Positions 34,761 to 46,819 of a DNA stretch of 64,000 nt are shown piece by piece. Under the pieces are notes generated by a model. That model was not told the DNA's origin. It ran no database searches and saw only the letters and a list, made by a program, of their open reading frames with translations. Source of the DNA: Rotaria sordida (lineage: Eukaryota > Rotifera > Eurotatoria > Philodinida > Philodinidae); contig CAJNOL010000461.1 in NCBI GenBank assembly GCA_905250125.1, positions 1 through 64,000 of the forward strand, in the 5' to 3' direction. The stretch's first letter is position 1. The number at the start of each line of letters is the position of its first letter. A program made the translations under genes and the position numbers.

Positions 34761-35620
34761 TCTATATATTTAATTTTTTTTTGTTTGAAAGAGCATGTCA
34801 GAATGCAGGGCCCCAGATAGCCCTTTTTTTCTGAATTCTTACTTTTTAAGCGAAGAAAGTGCATCACAAGTTCAATGACTCAAAAACCCTCGAAAAATGG
34901 TGCTCTAATTATATAACTGTTTGTATATATAATAAAAACAAAGCTTCATTAAAAAAAGAGCTCTTTGGTGCCCTGCGTTTTGAGATGTCCTTTCAAACAC
35001 AAAAAAATGTAATGTTTAGGATGAGCCTAGACAGAGAAATTTGGATGCCCAATCGAAAAATAATGGGCGTGGGGATTTTTGCAATAACTCAAGAACGAAA
35101 ATAGCCAGAGAGCTGCAGTTTTCATCGTTCGAAAGAGGAGATGAAGATGCATCGAATTGTATATTACATTTATTCCTAGCATATTGTCTGAAGTTTGTTT
35201 AGTCAATTTTCTAAGTGTGGAAAAATGGTTTCCTATCAAAAAGAAAACAAAAAAAAAACTTGATTTTTACAGAAATTGCCATTAAAATCACTTATAGCTT
35301 CGACTAGTTTATCTGTAACTTCCGAATGATCAATTTTAAATATCTGAATGTTATGCAGGTTTTTAGACTACCTTGTAATGGTTTGAATACACATCTAACA
35401 ATTAAGAATTCACTGTAAACACCTCACAGAATAGGTTTGCTTCCAAAGAATTCTATTGAAAACCTTAAATAAGTCATGTTAAAGAACTCTGTAATATACA
35501 ATTCGATGCATCTTCATTCCCTCTTTCGAACGATAAAAACAGCAGCTTTCTAGCTGTTTCCATTCTTGAGTTATTGCAAAAATGCCCACATCCATTATTA
35601 TTTTAAACAGGCTCAAGTTT
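34731..35620. mobile_element. Nested inverted-repeat complex
   Basis: Two overlapping foldbacks share a middle arm. The first pairs about 34731-34845 with 34940-35053 (gcagggccccagatagc with its relative gcagggcaccaaagagc on the opposite strand, and aggctcattc with gatgagcct). The second pairs about 35018-35165 with 35490-35620 (gatgcatcgaattgtatatta and its complement, and caataactcaagaa with ttcttgagttattg). The middle arm therefore has two partners. No protein coding seen. It fits successive insertion or unequal copying of related repeat units. Confidence 0.65.
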
Positions 35621-37979
35621 TACACAAAAATACTTCTTATCGAAATTTTATTATTATGATATTAGTTGAAGTATGATCAAATAGCATAGACAAATAGAGC
35701 TTCGTTTTCTCTATCATTTCATAAAAAAAAGAAAACTTCTTTGAGATTACTATTCGGAAACAAGGTATCTCTGATAGAACTTTTCGATTGACCTAAGTAT
35801 ATTGTACTTTCGTATGTTTAAAAATGCAAAACTCTATCGAAGCATAAAAAAGTAGAAATAAGCAGAAAGCATAATGTTCATCTTGTAGCGAGAACTGACA
35901 ATTTGTGTGCTTTTAAATTTATTAGATGCGTAAAGTAAATTAAAAATAATTTAATTTGAAGATACTCAAGACGATGTATATAAAATTTGTATATACTCGA
36001 AAACGATTGTATATGATGGTATTTCTCCGTATTATATATGAAGAAATACGATTCTTTACGACAAAACACGAAGGTCATAAACGGGCTCAGTAAACGACCA
36101 CGTGTGCGTCTGTAAACGATCATATTTCTTTGCATATAATACGGAGCGATGTAATGTACCAAAATACGATGATTTATGGTTGTTGACGAGCGTGTTTGTT
36201 CGACCTGCGCATTTTTATAGTATTTTTGCATCATAATTTTATTTTGATCTTTTTTTTTAACATAAAGTTTAAGGATTTAAACTTAAGAATATATCCAAAT
36301 AGCCCACACTTAATTTAGTTTTAAATTTAAAACGCACAATTTGAATAATTTTATTTTAATTTTTGCATTTAAAATTTTTTTCAATGTAAGTAACTATGCC
36401 TAGTTGATAATATTCAGAAGAAATTTCTCCAAAAAAATTAACATTTTTCAAAATTTATTTTGTTCAATATTGTTTACAATAATTTTATATTCTATAATAA
36501 ACGACTTTTTATTCATATGAAAAACTTGAAAAAACTTTCAATTTTATCAAATAACATCATAGAATGATTATGAACATGTAGAAGTTGATCTTTTGATCGT
36601 ATGACTCAATTATCTAAACGGCAGTGAAATGACATATTGTATGTATATTCGAATCTAATCTTCATCCCTACATATCTCAATTGAGATCAGTATATAAGAC
36701 TACAATCTATCATGTGTAGAAATGGTGACGTCCTTCCTTTTTCAATTTCAGGTCTTTTTCGGACGAGCATCATAGCGACACGATACATTTAGTTATTGTC
36801 TCAAAAAGGACTGATTCGAACACTGAGAATGCAATTTTGTGTTGATTTACCTATGCATCGTCATGGATGGATCACTTTTGATTAATGAACTAGTCTTATC
36901 ATGTTTATGACGATCGTCAACAACATTATTAGGACGGATGTTCATGATAGATAGAAATCCAAACTAGTTCTGTTTTAGCCTGTTTTGAGACATAAAACTG
37001 GACAATTTGAGTCGACATGACTAGAAAAAAGACTAAACATTTAACTCGTCTATTGCTTACTTATGCACTAATGAATTTGACGAATGCAAGTTGAATGATC
37101 AATGTCATTTTGATGCGTCTATTTTAATTATGAAATGATGTAAGTTTTTTTTATCACGGTCAAAAAGAAAAAAACGTTCTATATTAACGTCTTATCATGT
37201 TTGATAATAACTCATTGCATCTGTCGTTATAGTAACATATGAATTCTTTTTTTTTTATAATTACAATAGAAACTTTTACTCTGTATTAAAAATGACGTTC
37301 ATTCTAAGAAACAAACATACATGCATCAAGGGAAAAAAAAAGCAAAAGAATATGAGAAATGCTGAAATATAATATGCATTGCGTGTGAAAAATATTGTGC
37401 GTGTGCCGGAAATTACTACTAATGTCTACAGCGGCAAACATGAGAAGATGTTTTAGTTAACTAATCTTTTATTAATAAAGTCGTTCAGAAGAAAAAAAGA
37501 AAGAATTCCCAAAGAAATATTTTACAATTTATCATCTAGAAAGAAAATCTATTCTCATTTTCAATCTATATAAAATAATCTAATGATCTAACTCATAGGA
37601 CTATGATACATTATAGAGGAAATATACAAAATATTGACCATTATTATGCTTCCTTTCATATCTTCAATTCGTATGTTATAGTTGGATCTTATAATATAAA
37701 TTACCTTACAACGAATTTATTTTTTACGAGTAAAATCCAATATTTCGAAAGTACGATCAGTTATTATAATAAAACTATAAAGTTTTATTCTGATTTTTAC
37801 GAATAAATTTTTTTAAACATTTCAGAATTTAAAGATACAAAGTTGTTTTTAAATTTTCTTACAAAAAACACATGTTTTCGGGCAAGATTTTTAAATACAT
37901 TAGCTAAGAGAACGACGCCAAGTGTGTACCACTTTAAATCAGTCGATCTTTTTTTTTTCTTTAATGTTCTGTTTATATA
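35621..37979. other. Intergenic region upstream of the membrane-protein gene
   Basis: No supported gene. A 118-codon minus-strand frame at 35878-36234 and a 67-codon plus-strand frame at 37603-37806 have no domain features. A possible splice acceptor (gtttatatag) ends at 37980, about 108 bases before the chosen start of the next gene. Confidence 0.35.
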
Positions 37980-38087
37980 GTGGAAAAAAATAATCGGTCA
38001 ACATTCATGCATACAAAAAAAAGAGTAACAGAAAGAAGAACATTTTACTTCGATTACAACTTCTATTTTATTCTCATTTCTCTTAAA

Positions 38088-39296
38088 ATGTTTCGTTTTA
38101 AAACTGTGTCCTCGATATTATTTTCTGTGGCTGCAATACTCGTTTTTTTTGTTTTTATTCTTCACATTTTGGCTCCATCATATGAATCAACTAATAATAT
38201 CGTTACTCATTCAAGTAAACGATTGAATCGTATACATTTTCCACGACTAGGTTGGATTAAAGATAAAACAACAACTGTTTTAATACCAGCTGAACCTAGT
38301 CGACAAATGACTGAACCGTTAATAAATTGTCGTGAAAATCTAGTAACTATTGAACAATATCGTTCACGATCAGTAGTTCGTGGTGTTATTGTTCGTTTTC
38401 CATCATTAAAATCTGATTATTATTTTGTACAATTTCGTTGGTTTTATCGAAGTTGGATTGAATCAGAAATGTTTACACTTGATCGTTGGCGTACAGATAT
38501 AATTATAATTATTGATGATAAATTTCCAAATACAATACGAAAATTATTAGAACATTTAGATTGTCATATAGAAAATCAACGAGTATCACGTCGACAAATA
38601 TCACGATGTATACTTATTAATCATAAATTATTTTCACAACAATCAAAAACTCAACAACAATTTTATATTGATAAATATCCAATATTTAATCGTGTTAATG
38701 AACTTGATGATAATATTGATCGTTTATTTTCTATTTATGATTATATCAATCAGTTAAATAAAACTCAAACCAATTTTTATGATTTTTTAATGATAACAAC
38801 TATGAATACATTTTTAACCACACAATTTGGAAAATATATTCCAATAAAATGTTCATTTCTTCTTGGTACAGCACCTGATTATTCAACATTCTATGGTAAA
38901 TCAAATCAAATTAGTCAATTTATTCATACTCTTCTATATACATTAAAAGAATCTAATGGAACTCAAAGAAATTTATCAATTGATTTTTCATCAACAATAG
39001 AAAAATTAAAAACAAAATTTTTATTTCTTGAAGGTCAAGTTGATATATCATGTGATTCAAAAAAAACTACATATCGAACATCTATATATCATTTAAAATG
39101 TTATGCACATTCAACAAGTTTATTTTCAGAAAGAATGTTTCGTGAAAAAGCATATGATGGTTATGAAAAAGAACCATTTAATATTTATATAGCACGTGAA
39201 TATGCAACATTAATGGCTCTTCAATCAAAAGTCATGTCACTTGATGATTTACACATATTAGCTGTTAATGTAACACGTCGAGAAGTTTATACATAA
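38088..39296 (+). CDS. Type II single-pass membrane protein, glycosyltransferase-like, family uncertain
   Basis: One exon of 402 codons from the ATG at 38088. The start was chosen because it places a single hydrophobic anchor right at the N-terminus (SSILFSVAAILVFFVFILH, about residues 8-26) after a short basic tail, the layout of Golgi enzymes. The open frame extends back to 37981 without a better start. The luminal part has FVQFRWFYRSWIESE, DRWRTDIIIIIDDKFP, SRCILINHKLFSQQ, YDFLMITTMNTFLTTQFGKY and LKCYAHSTSLFSERMF. Alternating strands ending in acidic residues, and a W-R-T-D motif, recall nucleotide-sugar transferase folds with a DUF-type domain seen in rotifers and other invertebrates. 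No DxD can be named with certainty. Function is not claimed. Confidence 0.7.
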   Translation: MFRFKTVSSILFSVAAILVFFVFILHILAPSYESTNNIVTHSSKRLNRIHFPRLGWIKDKTTTVLIPAEPSRQMTEPLINCRENLVTIEQYRSRSVVRGVIVRFPSLKSDYYFVQFRWFYRSWIESEMFTLDRWRTDIIIIIDDKFPNTIRKLLEHLDCHIENQRVSRRQISRCILINHKLFSQQSKTQQQFYIDKYPIFNRVNELDDNIDRLFSIYDYINQLNKTQTNFYDFLMITTMNTFLTTQFGKYIPIKCSFLLGTAPDYSTFYGKSNQISQFIHTLLYTLKESNGTQRNLSIDFSSTIEKLKTKFLFLEGQVDISCDSKKTTYRTSIYHLKCYAHSTSLFSERMFREKAYDGYEKEPFNIYIAREYATLMALQSKVMSLDDLHILAVNVTRREVYT

Positions 39297-39868
39297 ATTA
39301 ATACATAGAATAGAAATTGTGAATTTTTTTTTTCTTTCTATAGTATTGTTTTATTAGTGCAAGAGTATGTGAATGAATTTTGTATTTTTTTTTAAAAAAA
39401 AAAACAAATCTAAAATATTTTAGTAAAAAAAAGAAAATTTTATTATTAAATATTCAAACATTTCATAAACAGAAAAAGAGAAATAGAAGATAGCATAATT
39501 TAAAAATATATATATAATAACAATCATCATTGATATCATGCGAAATTTATTCTGTATCATTTAGTGTTTTGAAATTTGTATTCTTCATAATATCGTCATC
39601 TAAGGCTGTGTAATTGTTACTATGTTCAGATACTAAAACTTGATTAAAAAATGAGGATTTTATTAGCTGTAATATTAGATTTAAAATGAATTTAACCATA
39701 AGTTAGTTTCATGATTTTTAGAATATACTAAAAAAAACTTCAGCTAGAAAAGGAACTGTAGTCTTGAAATATTCAATTATCAAAAAACGATCATATTTCA
39801 TTTGCGGGATCTGTACATCAATTTTTTTTCATCGAAACTTAATCTTCTCAGGTTCTTAGGAGTGGAAA
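39297..39868. other. 3' flank of the membrane-protein gene
   Basis: No coding sequence seen. AT-rich with A and T runs and presumed 3' untranslated sequence. No canonical signal can be singled out. Confidence 0.35.
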
Positions 39869-40155
39869 GTTATCGAGCAACGGGGTAATGGAAAATTCGT
39901 GGATTCGATTCTTTCGTCGAAAATAACTATTGCGACAAAATCTTGATTTGTTTTGTACAGTTTGATTAAAGCTTTTCAGGGTTGAGGAATCCGGATCTGT
40001 AATCAGTTTCTCGAAATTCTATACTCGATTTTTCGGTCAAATTTCCTCAACACCGAAAATCTTTGATCAAACTTTACAAAGAAAATCATGATTTTCTCCA
40101 AATGACTATTTTCAACAAAAGAATTAAATCCATGAATTTCCCGTTACTCGACAAC
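39869..40155. mobile_element. 0.29 kb foldback element
   Basis: The left arm starts gttatcgagcaacggg and the right arm ends cccgttactcgacaac. Inner blocks pair as well: gtttgattaaag with ctttgatcaaac, and gttgaggaa with ttcctcaac. It is a compact hairpin with a loop near the centre and no ORF. Confidence 0.7.
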
Positions 40156-40439
40156 TAGTAATATGGTAGTCACTTCCCTCTCGTAAAATTTTTTATAATA
40201 CGTTGAAAATGATAAAATCTATTTAAAAACAAAAGTTCGAATTAAAATTTCATAATAACTTGTGAAGATAGTTTTCGTATAAGAAAAATCTATAAAAACA
40301 AATATTTACCATCATTACTTAGTTTATGGTTTTTTTTAATGGTAATATTAAGATTAGTGTCAGATGTATCTTGATGATATCCATTTGTATGCACTAGTAT
40401 TGAATCGTTGTCAAACATAGCAAGACTAGTATGGACCAT

Positions 40440-40725
40440 CTAAATGTTCAATACCATTATCAACATCATCATCATCATCTGATAATTTTCATTTTAATAT
40501 TTGTTTTATTTCTTTATTAAGTTGATCATCAATAATAATATATTCATCTTTATTTGTTATTGTATTTGAATGTTTAAGCATTAATTTGATTTTCATATAT
40601 TGTATAGATTTTGTATTTAAAATTTCATTAATATTATCAAATTCTTCATCACATAATAAAATTGTTCCATGAATTAATTTACATCGATCAAGTGTATTTT
40701 AGACATGTTTTCATCATTAATATAA
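40440..40725 (-). pseudogene. Decayed coding fragment of unknown family
   Basis: Minus-strand translation gives a long coding-like stretch with host codon use (LDRCKLIHGTILLCDEEF, KSIQYMKIKLMLKHSN, EYIIIDDQLNKEIKQILK, then an acidic run of five Asp). It is interrupted by at least two in-frame stops and ends at a third. I do not recognise the family. A pseudogene is the best reading; short unrecognised introns over the stops are less likely given the spacing. Confidence 0.45.
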
Positions 40726-42331
40726 ACATCAGGTTTATATTAATGATGAAATATGTTCTATTTGATTATTCAATTTATGTTCGCTTTATGGTGATGCGTA
40801 ACATCATTTTTCATTAGTCATTTACACAGTTACCGAATATCATTTTTCTTATTATCCCACTTAAGAGGATCCACCTCAAAAATCCAGCTTCGACAGGATA
40901 TCTGATATACTGATGAAATTTTGCATAGATGTTGGGCTCATGAAAGTATATTAGTAAAAAAAATTCCACGCCTCGCTACTCTATCATTTATGATATTTTC
41001 AAGAACTAAGCTGTAAAATAGGGCTTTTACGCATACAAATTTTTCGTCTAATACACTTCGAGTTGTTTTTATTTGAAAGAGAACTCATTGCTGCTTCGGA
41101 TGAGGGAAAGAATTTTTTTTAATTTTTACTTTGTTGCATCTTTAAGATCACTGAAATCGAAAAAAAAGTCTGGAAAATCCAGGATTTCTCTAGCATTGAC
41201 GATCACTTAGAAAATTCTTTTGTCTCATTTGAAAGATTATGCAAGTATCTATCGAGAAAAAAATATACAGCTCTCTAGATTGAAGTATATTAAAAACAAA
41301 ATTTGCTCGCAGTTCGATCATTACCGAAAAAGTCCATTTCGAGAAAAACGCAAAAGAATTTTTTTTCTATGTAGTCTTTCTATTATTACGTAAAAGTGAG
41401 GGTAAAACGTAAAAGAAAACAAGAGTTCCATAAGAAAAAAAAGTCAAACAAAAGTGAACAACAGAAGTTGCGAAAGCGTAGAGTGCATATTCCCGCCAAT
41501 AATTGAAAATTAGTCATTATAATCCAATAATAGTATCAAGATTTGAAATTTTGACCACTTCTATGAGACAGTTTTTTTTATAGTCTCCTCCTTCCAGCTA
41601 ATCTTGACATCCTCGAGCGGCTTCTAGTGAACAAGCACCTTTCAATTAATCATATAACTTTCTTAATTTGTTTTTATAGAAAAAGAGTTATTGATTATTC
41701 TTTTTGCAATAAATACGAATTACTGAAATGATCATTTTCGAAAAAAATGTGATTAGAAAAATAAAACTCATTTTTTATAATTCATAAAACATCATTGAAT
41801 CAGACTATAAAAGATTATATGTTCTTTTAAAATAAGAAAGATAAGAAATGTTCAAAGCAAATACTTAACAATTCAAATATCATTTATTTATCTTTACTCA
41901 ATATGTATTATTATAGTTCAAATCTCTTAAAAAATAAAATATATAAATAAGCCTTCAATTTAATATGTAATATTCTGTTTCTCAGAAAACATCACCACAA
42001 AAACAAAACAAAAAAAAACATAAACATCAACACCAATTTTTTTTGTCTAAAACCACTACGATTATAAATCATTTTCACAGTTGAATAAAATCAATTCTAT
42101 TCCGAAAAAACAAAGACACATTATTAAACAAATAATCGACGAATAATTGCCAAATAATAAAAAGTCATGTCTGAATCTATATAATGATACTCGCACAAAT
42201 AAATTATATTGTATAATTATCTTTTCACATACACATAATAATAATAATGATTTATCGAGTTAAGAATCATTATCAATTATTAATCACGTTGAAAATAAAA
42301 CAAAAAAAAAACAAAAAAGAAAAATCTTCTT
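40726..42331. other. Intergenic region downstream of fascin
   Basis: No supported gene. The part 40860-41350 is less AT-rich and resembles in style the other dispersed non-coding repeats, but I could not pair it with another copy by eye. The right end is the presumed 3' untranslated region of fascin. Confidence 0.35.
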
Positions 42332-44261
42332 TTAAAATTCCCATTGTGTTGCTTGTCGACTATTGTGACATGTTGCTTGTATACTTCCATTTTGTTCTGC
42401 TCGTAAATACATTCCATTTGATGCTTTAATAACAACACGAGAATGTGTTGAACATAATTCTAATGCAAATTTCGATGGTTCATATCCATTAACACTGATA
42501 TTTAAATCATTTAAAACTTCCCAATAAAGTCCATCAGATCCTATTGAACAAAAAAAAACAAAAAGAAAATAATATAAAAACTGAATTCTCTATTGATAAT
42601 TTTTAATTTTCTAAACCTTTAAGATAAACAATTCCTTCATTATGTGTTCGAACATCTGGTTCTTCTAATGTAAATAATGTAAATAAAGATTTATTACATT
42701 CAAGTATACGTGATTGTTTATTTCGATAACCAATATGACCAAAATCACATTTAAATACACAAAATGGACGATTAATAAATTTTATTAAAAAATAAGCATC
42801 ATTTGAACTTATTTGATCACTTACAACACGCATATGTCCAGTAGGATGTGGAATAATAAATTTTCCATTCGATGCTTGAAATGTTATACGTCCATTACCT
42901 GCTGATTCAATTTGAAAACTTGTTTCAAGAGATCTAAATTTAATTTAAAAATAAAACAAATAATCAATGATAATCATCATTATATGAATTAAATATTTTA
43001 CTTTTTATCGGCTGTTGCTTGTACATTAAAACCTTCTATTTTCCAATATTTATTATCATATGTTCGTATATGATAAGCATGAAAATCATTATCATCATAT
43101 TCAAGTTGAAATATACTACTATGATCACGTTCATATTGATTAGCTGATAAATCAATACCTTGTTTTGTTGAAACAAGTTTTCCATTAGGTGCAATTAAAC
43201 ATATTTGTAATTTACTTTCTTCTAAAAGAAATTGTTCATCTTTACCAACTATTTTATTTCTTGTCATTAATATTCCTAATGGACCAATAGCTGTTAAATA
43301 ATATTGATCACAATCTTTAAATGCTAAACATCCTTTGTAAAGTTCAATTGTAAATAATGTCTCATTAGTTTGTTTTGTTGTTAATTTTCCATCTTTATGA
43401 ACATAAAAACCATTACTTGATCTTATATAATAATGATCATTATGATATTCAACAGCAAGTATTGCATCACTACCCCATGGAATTATTTCATCAATATGAA
43501 TTTCATCTTCATCTAATTTAGCATAACGTTTACGAAGAACATGTTTTAAATTAATCTAAAATAAAAGAAAAAAAACAAAAAAATTGATTGAAAGAAAAAG
43601 AAAAAGAAGAAAAAAAACCAAGAATCGAATAGTTTACTTGTGGATGAACAGCTAAATGAGGTGACCACCATTCTGGTGTTTTACTAAAACAATGAAGTTG
43701 ATCATTATCTCCACCGAAATACATACCATATGTAAGAGATTTAAATGCCCATTGACCATTTCGATTATATTCAAGTTGAAAATAATAATCATCATTTATT
43801 TCATTTGAATCACATTTTAAACGACCATATTTATCTGTAGATAAATAATGATTTAATGGTGATTGAAGATAAACACAATCATTTTGACAATTATAAATAA
43901 TTGTCCATATTTGTTTCCGCTTTAAAGATGTACCAGCTTGAAAGAAAGTTTTTTAAATAATATTGAAAAAAAAAACAACAAATTTTAAAGATACTTACTT
44001 GCATTAATTTTACAACCAAATATTTCTGATGTTAAATATTTTCCTTTAGAATTTCTTAAACCTAAATACCAATTAGATTTTTCTACTATTGTATTGTTCA
44101 ATGAAACAGATGCATGATGTTGATAATGACTATTGTCATCTTTTATAGGTTTTTGATCATAATCATTTTGGTTAGTAGAAGATTTTTTTAGTACTGATTG
44201 TGATAGATGATCTATTGTTGATGGAATAAGTGATGGAGGTGATTTAACTAAAGGCTTTGGT
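42332..44261 (-). CDS. FSCN: Fascin (actin-bundling protein), first exon not found
   Basis: Fascin cross-links actin filaments in filopodia and microvilli through four beta-trefoil domains. Five exons: 43999-44261, 43638-43936, 43002-43555, 42617-42933 and 42332-42540. They join in frame to about 547 codons. Diagnostic stretches match vertebrate fascin: WYLGLRNSKGKYLTSE, FGCKINATGTSLKRKQIW, KHVLRKRYAKLDEDE, GIDLSANQYERD, FQLEYDDND, YDNKYWKIEG, FQASNGKFI, YFLIKFINRPFCVFKCDFGHIGYR, and the terminal QWEF, where vertebrates have LWEY. The most 5' exon found encodes a Pro/Ser-rich linker (PKPLVKSPPSLIPS and after), and starts with one base that completes a codon, so at least one upstream exon with the ATG exists. 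I could not identify it in 44262-46819. The N-terminal linker is not part of standard fascin. Introns are 43-82 bases. Confidence 0.92.
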
Positions 44262-45120
44262 CTAAATTAAAAATAAATATTAATGATCATGTTTTTTTAT
44301 TTAAATAAAATGAAACCTGAGAGCTGAATGCATTATTGAATATTGTATTTAATCAATAATCATCTTGTTTAGCCAATATATATTGTCATATATCTATCTA
44401 TTGAAAAATGACAAAACAGATTTCTCTTATTTGCTCTCTATTTTATTTCTTTCTCTCTTTCTTGCTTTGTTCGCTCCTCCCTCTTTTGTGAGCCTTTCTT
44501 AGTGTGAGTTCATCAACATTCTCATTTATTGTATTCGATGACAAGAGCAAAATTTCTTTATTCATTTTTTTTCCTTTCTTTCATTCGTATACGTGTGCAT
44601 GACCGTTGAACGCAGTATCATAATTAGCAGACAAAAAAAAAAAGGAATAAATTTTGACAGTATTAGTTTTCGTTTTGATGAGTCATTGAATGGCAAAACA
44701 AATGATTTGAATTATTTGACCTTACAATTGTGATCGATCATCTCTTGTCAAAGAACGCAACCTTATAACTGTTCATTTATATTGATAGGGAAGAAAAAAA
44801 TATATTATCAAGGCCAGAAAAAGAGCAACGAACGTGTCCGAGACTAAGAACAACCGATTGGTACTATAACCATCTGTGTCTCTTTTGTCACATATTGGCT
44901 TATTTCTTTTACAAACATACAAAGCTTGAATATGTGACTATTATGAAATAGCATATGATGCTTGTCATAGAGAACGATCAATGTAACATCCAGCTGATCC
45001 ATTTCATAAAATGCACATGTAAAATAAATAAAATGAGAGTCGTAAAGTCATTGTTACATCATCATTTCAATCAAGATGTTTCGTCGATTAAAAATTGTGC
45101 GTTTAACTAAAAGGACGATA
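44262..45120. other. Region upstream of the fascin exons
   Basis: It probably contains the missing first exon and promoter of fascin on the minus strand. No frame stands out. A pyrimidine-rich segment lies at about 44420-44480. Confidence 0.3.
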
Positions 45121-46322
45121 TCGCATAAAACTACATTTCATTCTGCTTTTGATCTTCAAGGTTCATTCTAATTGAATTATATTTAGAATGAAAGATCATG
45201 AGTTCATAATCAATTTGATGCTAAAATTGAGGCATTTTAATTTGATCATAGTTGTGAACAGGATGTGTTTGCACGCTATGATAAATGGGCAGTTAATCAT
45301 TGATACGAGTTAGCAATGTATGCATTCATTTGACAGAAAATGAATAAAATATGAAATGTGATTTAAAGTTATTCTGATAGCTCTTTGTTAACGCTACATA
45401 TTTATAATACGAAGAATCATTCATTTTAAAATAATGTTTTGAATCTACTATAGATCGTATGCAAATCTTTTATTGTCTAAATGTTGAGTCTAAAATATTC
45501 ATATACATTCTATTTTGTTGTTTAATTATTGTTTTAATTTTACTTCAAAAACAAAAAATTTCATACTCGAAAAGGGCACAAAAAATTGAGTCGACTTATG
45601 TATGTTTTAAACCTTTTGTACGACTTTTTTTTCGGTCAAATTTTCACCTCCGGATTCCCTCAGACATTTGTAAAAAAAATGAATTTTAGTTAAAAAGTTA
45701 TTGTGATAGCGGAAAGCAAGTTCTAAACTTGCAAAATGCCATTTGAACACAAAAAGACACGTGATTAAATTTATTTTCCTATGCATCCTCGAGGGGTCCA
45801 GGAATGAAAATTAAATCAGAAAAAATAGTTGCACAAAAAGTTTGAAACATACATAAGTTGACTTCATTTTTTGTGCCCATTTCGAATATGATATTTATTT
45901 GAAGTAAAATTAACACAATAATTAAACAATAAATGAAATGTATATGAGTATTTTAGACTCAAAATTTAGACAACGAAAGATTTGCGTACGATCTAGTGGA
46001 TTCAAAACATTATTTTAAAATGAATGATTCTTCGTATTATAAATATGTAGCGTTAACAAAGAGCTATCAGAATAACTTTAAATCACATTTCATCTTTTAT
46101 TTATTTTCTGTCAAATGTATGCACACATTGCTAGCTAGTATCAATGACTGACTGCTCATTTATTATATTGTGAAGACAGATCCTCTTCACAACTGTGATT
46201 GAATCAAAATGCTTCGATTTTAACATTAAATTGATCATGAACTCATGATCTTTCATTCTAAATATAACTCAATCAGATTGAATCTTGAAATGAAAAGGGG
46301 TCGAAATGCGTTCTTATGCGCC
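45121..46322. mobile_element. 1.2 kb palindromic foldback element
   Basis: The largest foldback in the window. The left arm is about 45121-45670 and the right arm about 45785-46322, paired almost throughout. Blocks include aatgaaagatcatgagttca with tgaactcatgatctttcatt, gctacatatttataatacga with tcgtattataaatatgtagc, and agttattctgatagctcttt with aaagagctatcagaataact. The loop is about 110 bases. The only frame, 76 codons at 45459-45689, lies inside the left arm and has no features. The inverted arms, high similarity and absence of coding sequence suggest a young non-autonomous element or a recent inverted duplication. Confidence 0.8.
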
Positions 46323-46819
46323 CCTGTTCTTTGCTCTCAATTTTCAAGTATATGCCACAAAATTGATTTAATACGTATGTTTTAGCTATTAATAGATGTT
46401 CAGTACCTATGGATCACATTATAACTGTCCATGACATTTTTTTCTATTGAATGTTACTATGTTTAACGAGATAAAAATAGTATTGAATATAACGCAAAAA
46501 AAAAACAATCAATTTAATGTATATATGAGTCGCTAACAACATCATCAAATTGGAAAAAAACTTTAAAAAACAAAGGAACATCATAAAGAAAAAGAAAAGA
46601 AATAATCGAAGTGTCTGCTCGCCATTGTATTATTTCTGTTGGATGTGCACGTGTTGATTTCTACTAACTAGCAGAACCTTATAAAATGCATCTATGAATA
46701 AAAAATTGACTGGCAGCCACCTATACACTAGGTTTCAATGTTCTTCTTTTTTGTTTTTTTTTAGAAAACTAATCAATTATAACGAATCATTGTCGTTGCC
46801 TAGTTGAATATTGTAAATC
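46323..46819. other. Promoter region of the PARP gene
   Basis: No coding sequence. A strong pyrimidine tract and AG (tttttgttttttttttag, ending at about 46764) lies some 55 bases before the ATG. It could be the acceptor of a leader intron or of a spliced leader. Confidence 0.35.

Noticed and set aside
35878-36234. 118-codon minus-strand frame
   Set aside because: No recognisable motif, aromatic-rich AT-type composition, no supporting splice sites or neighbours.
44880-44910. ggcttattt, like the start of a rotifer spliced leader
   Set aside because: The following bases do not form a leader and donor as expected; no spliced-leader RNA gene is supported in the window.
45459-45689. 76-codon plus-strand frame with a hydrophobic stretch
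   Set aside because: It is inside the left arm of the 1.2 kb palindrome; the hydrophobicity follows from AT-rich codons.
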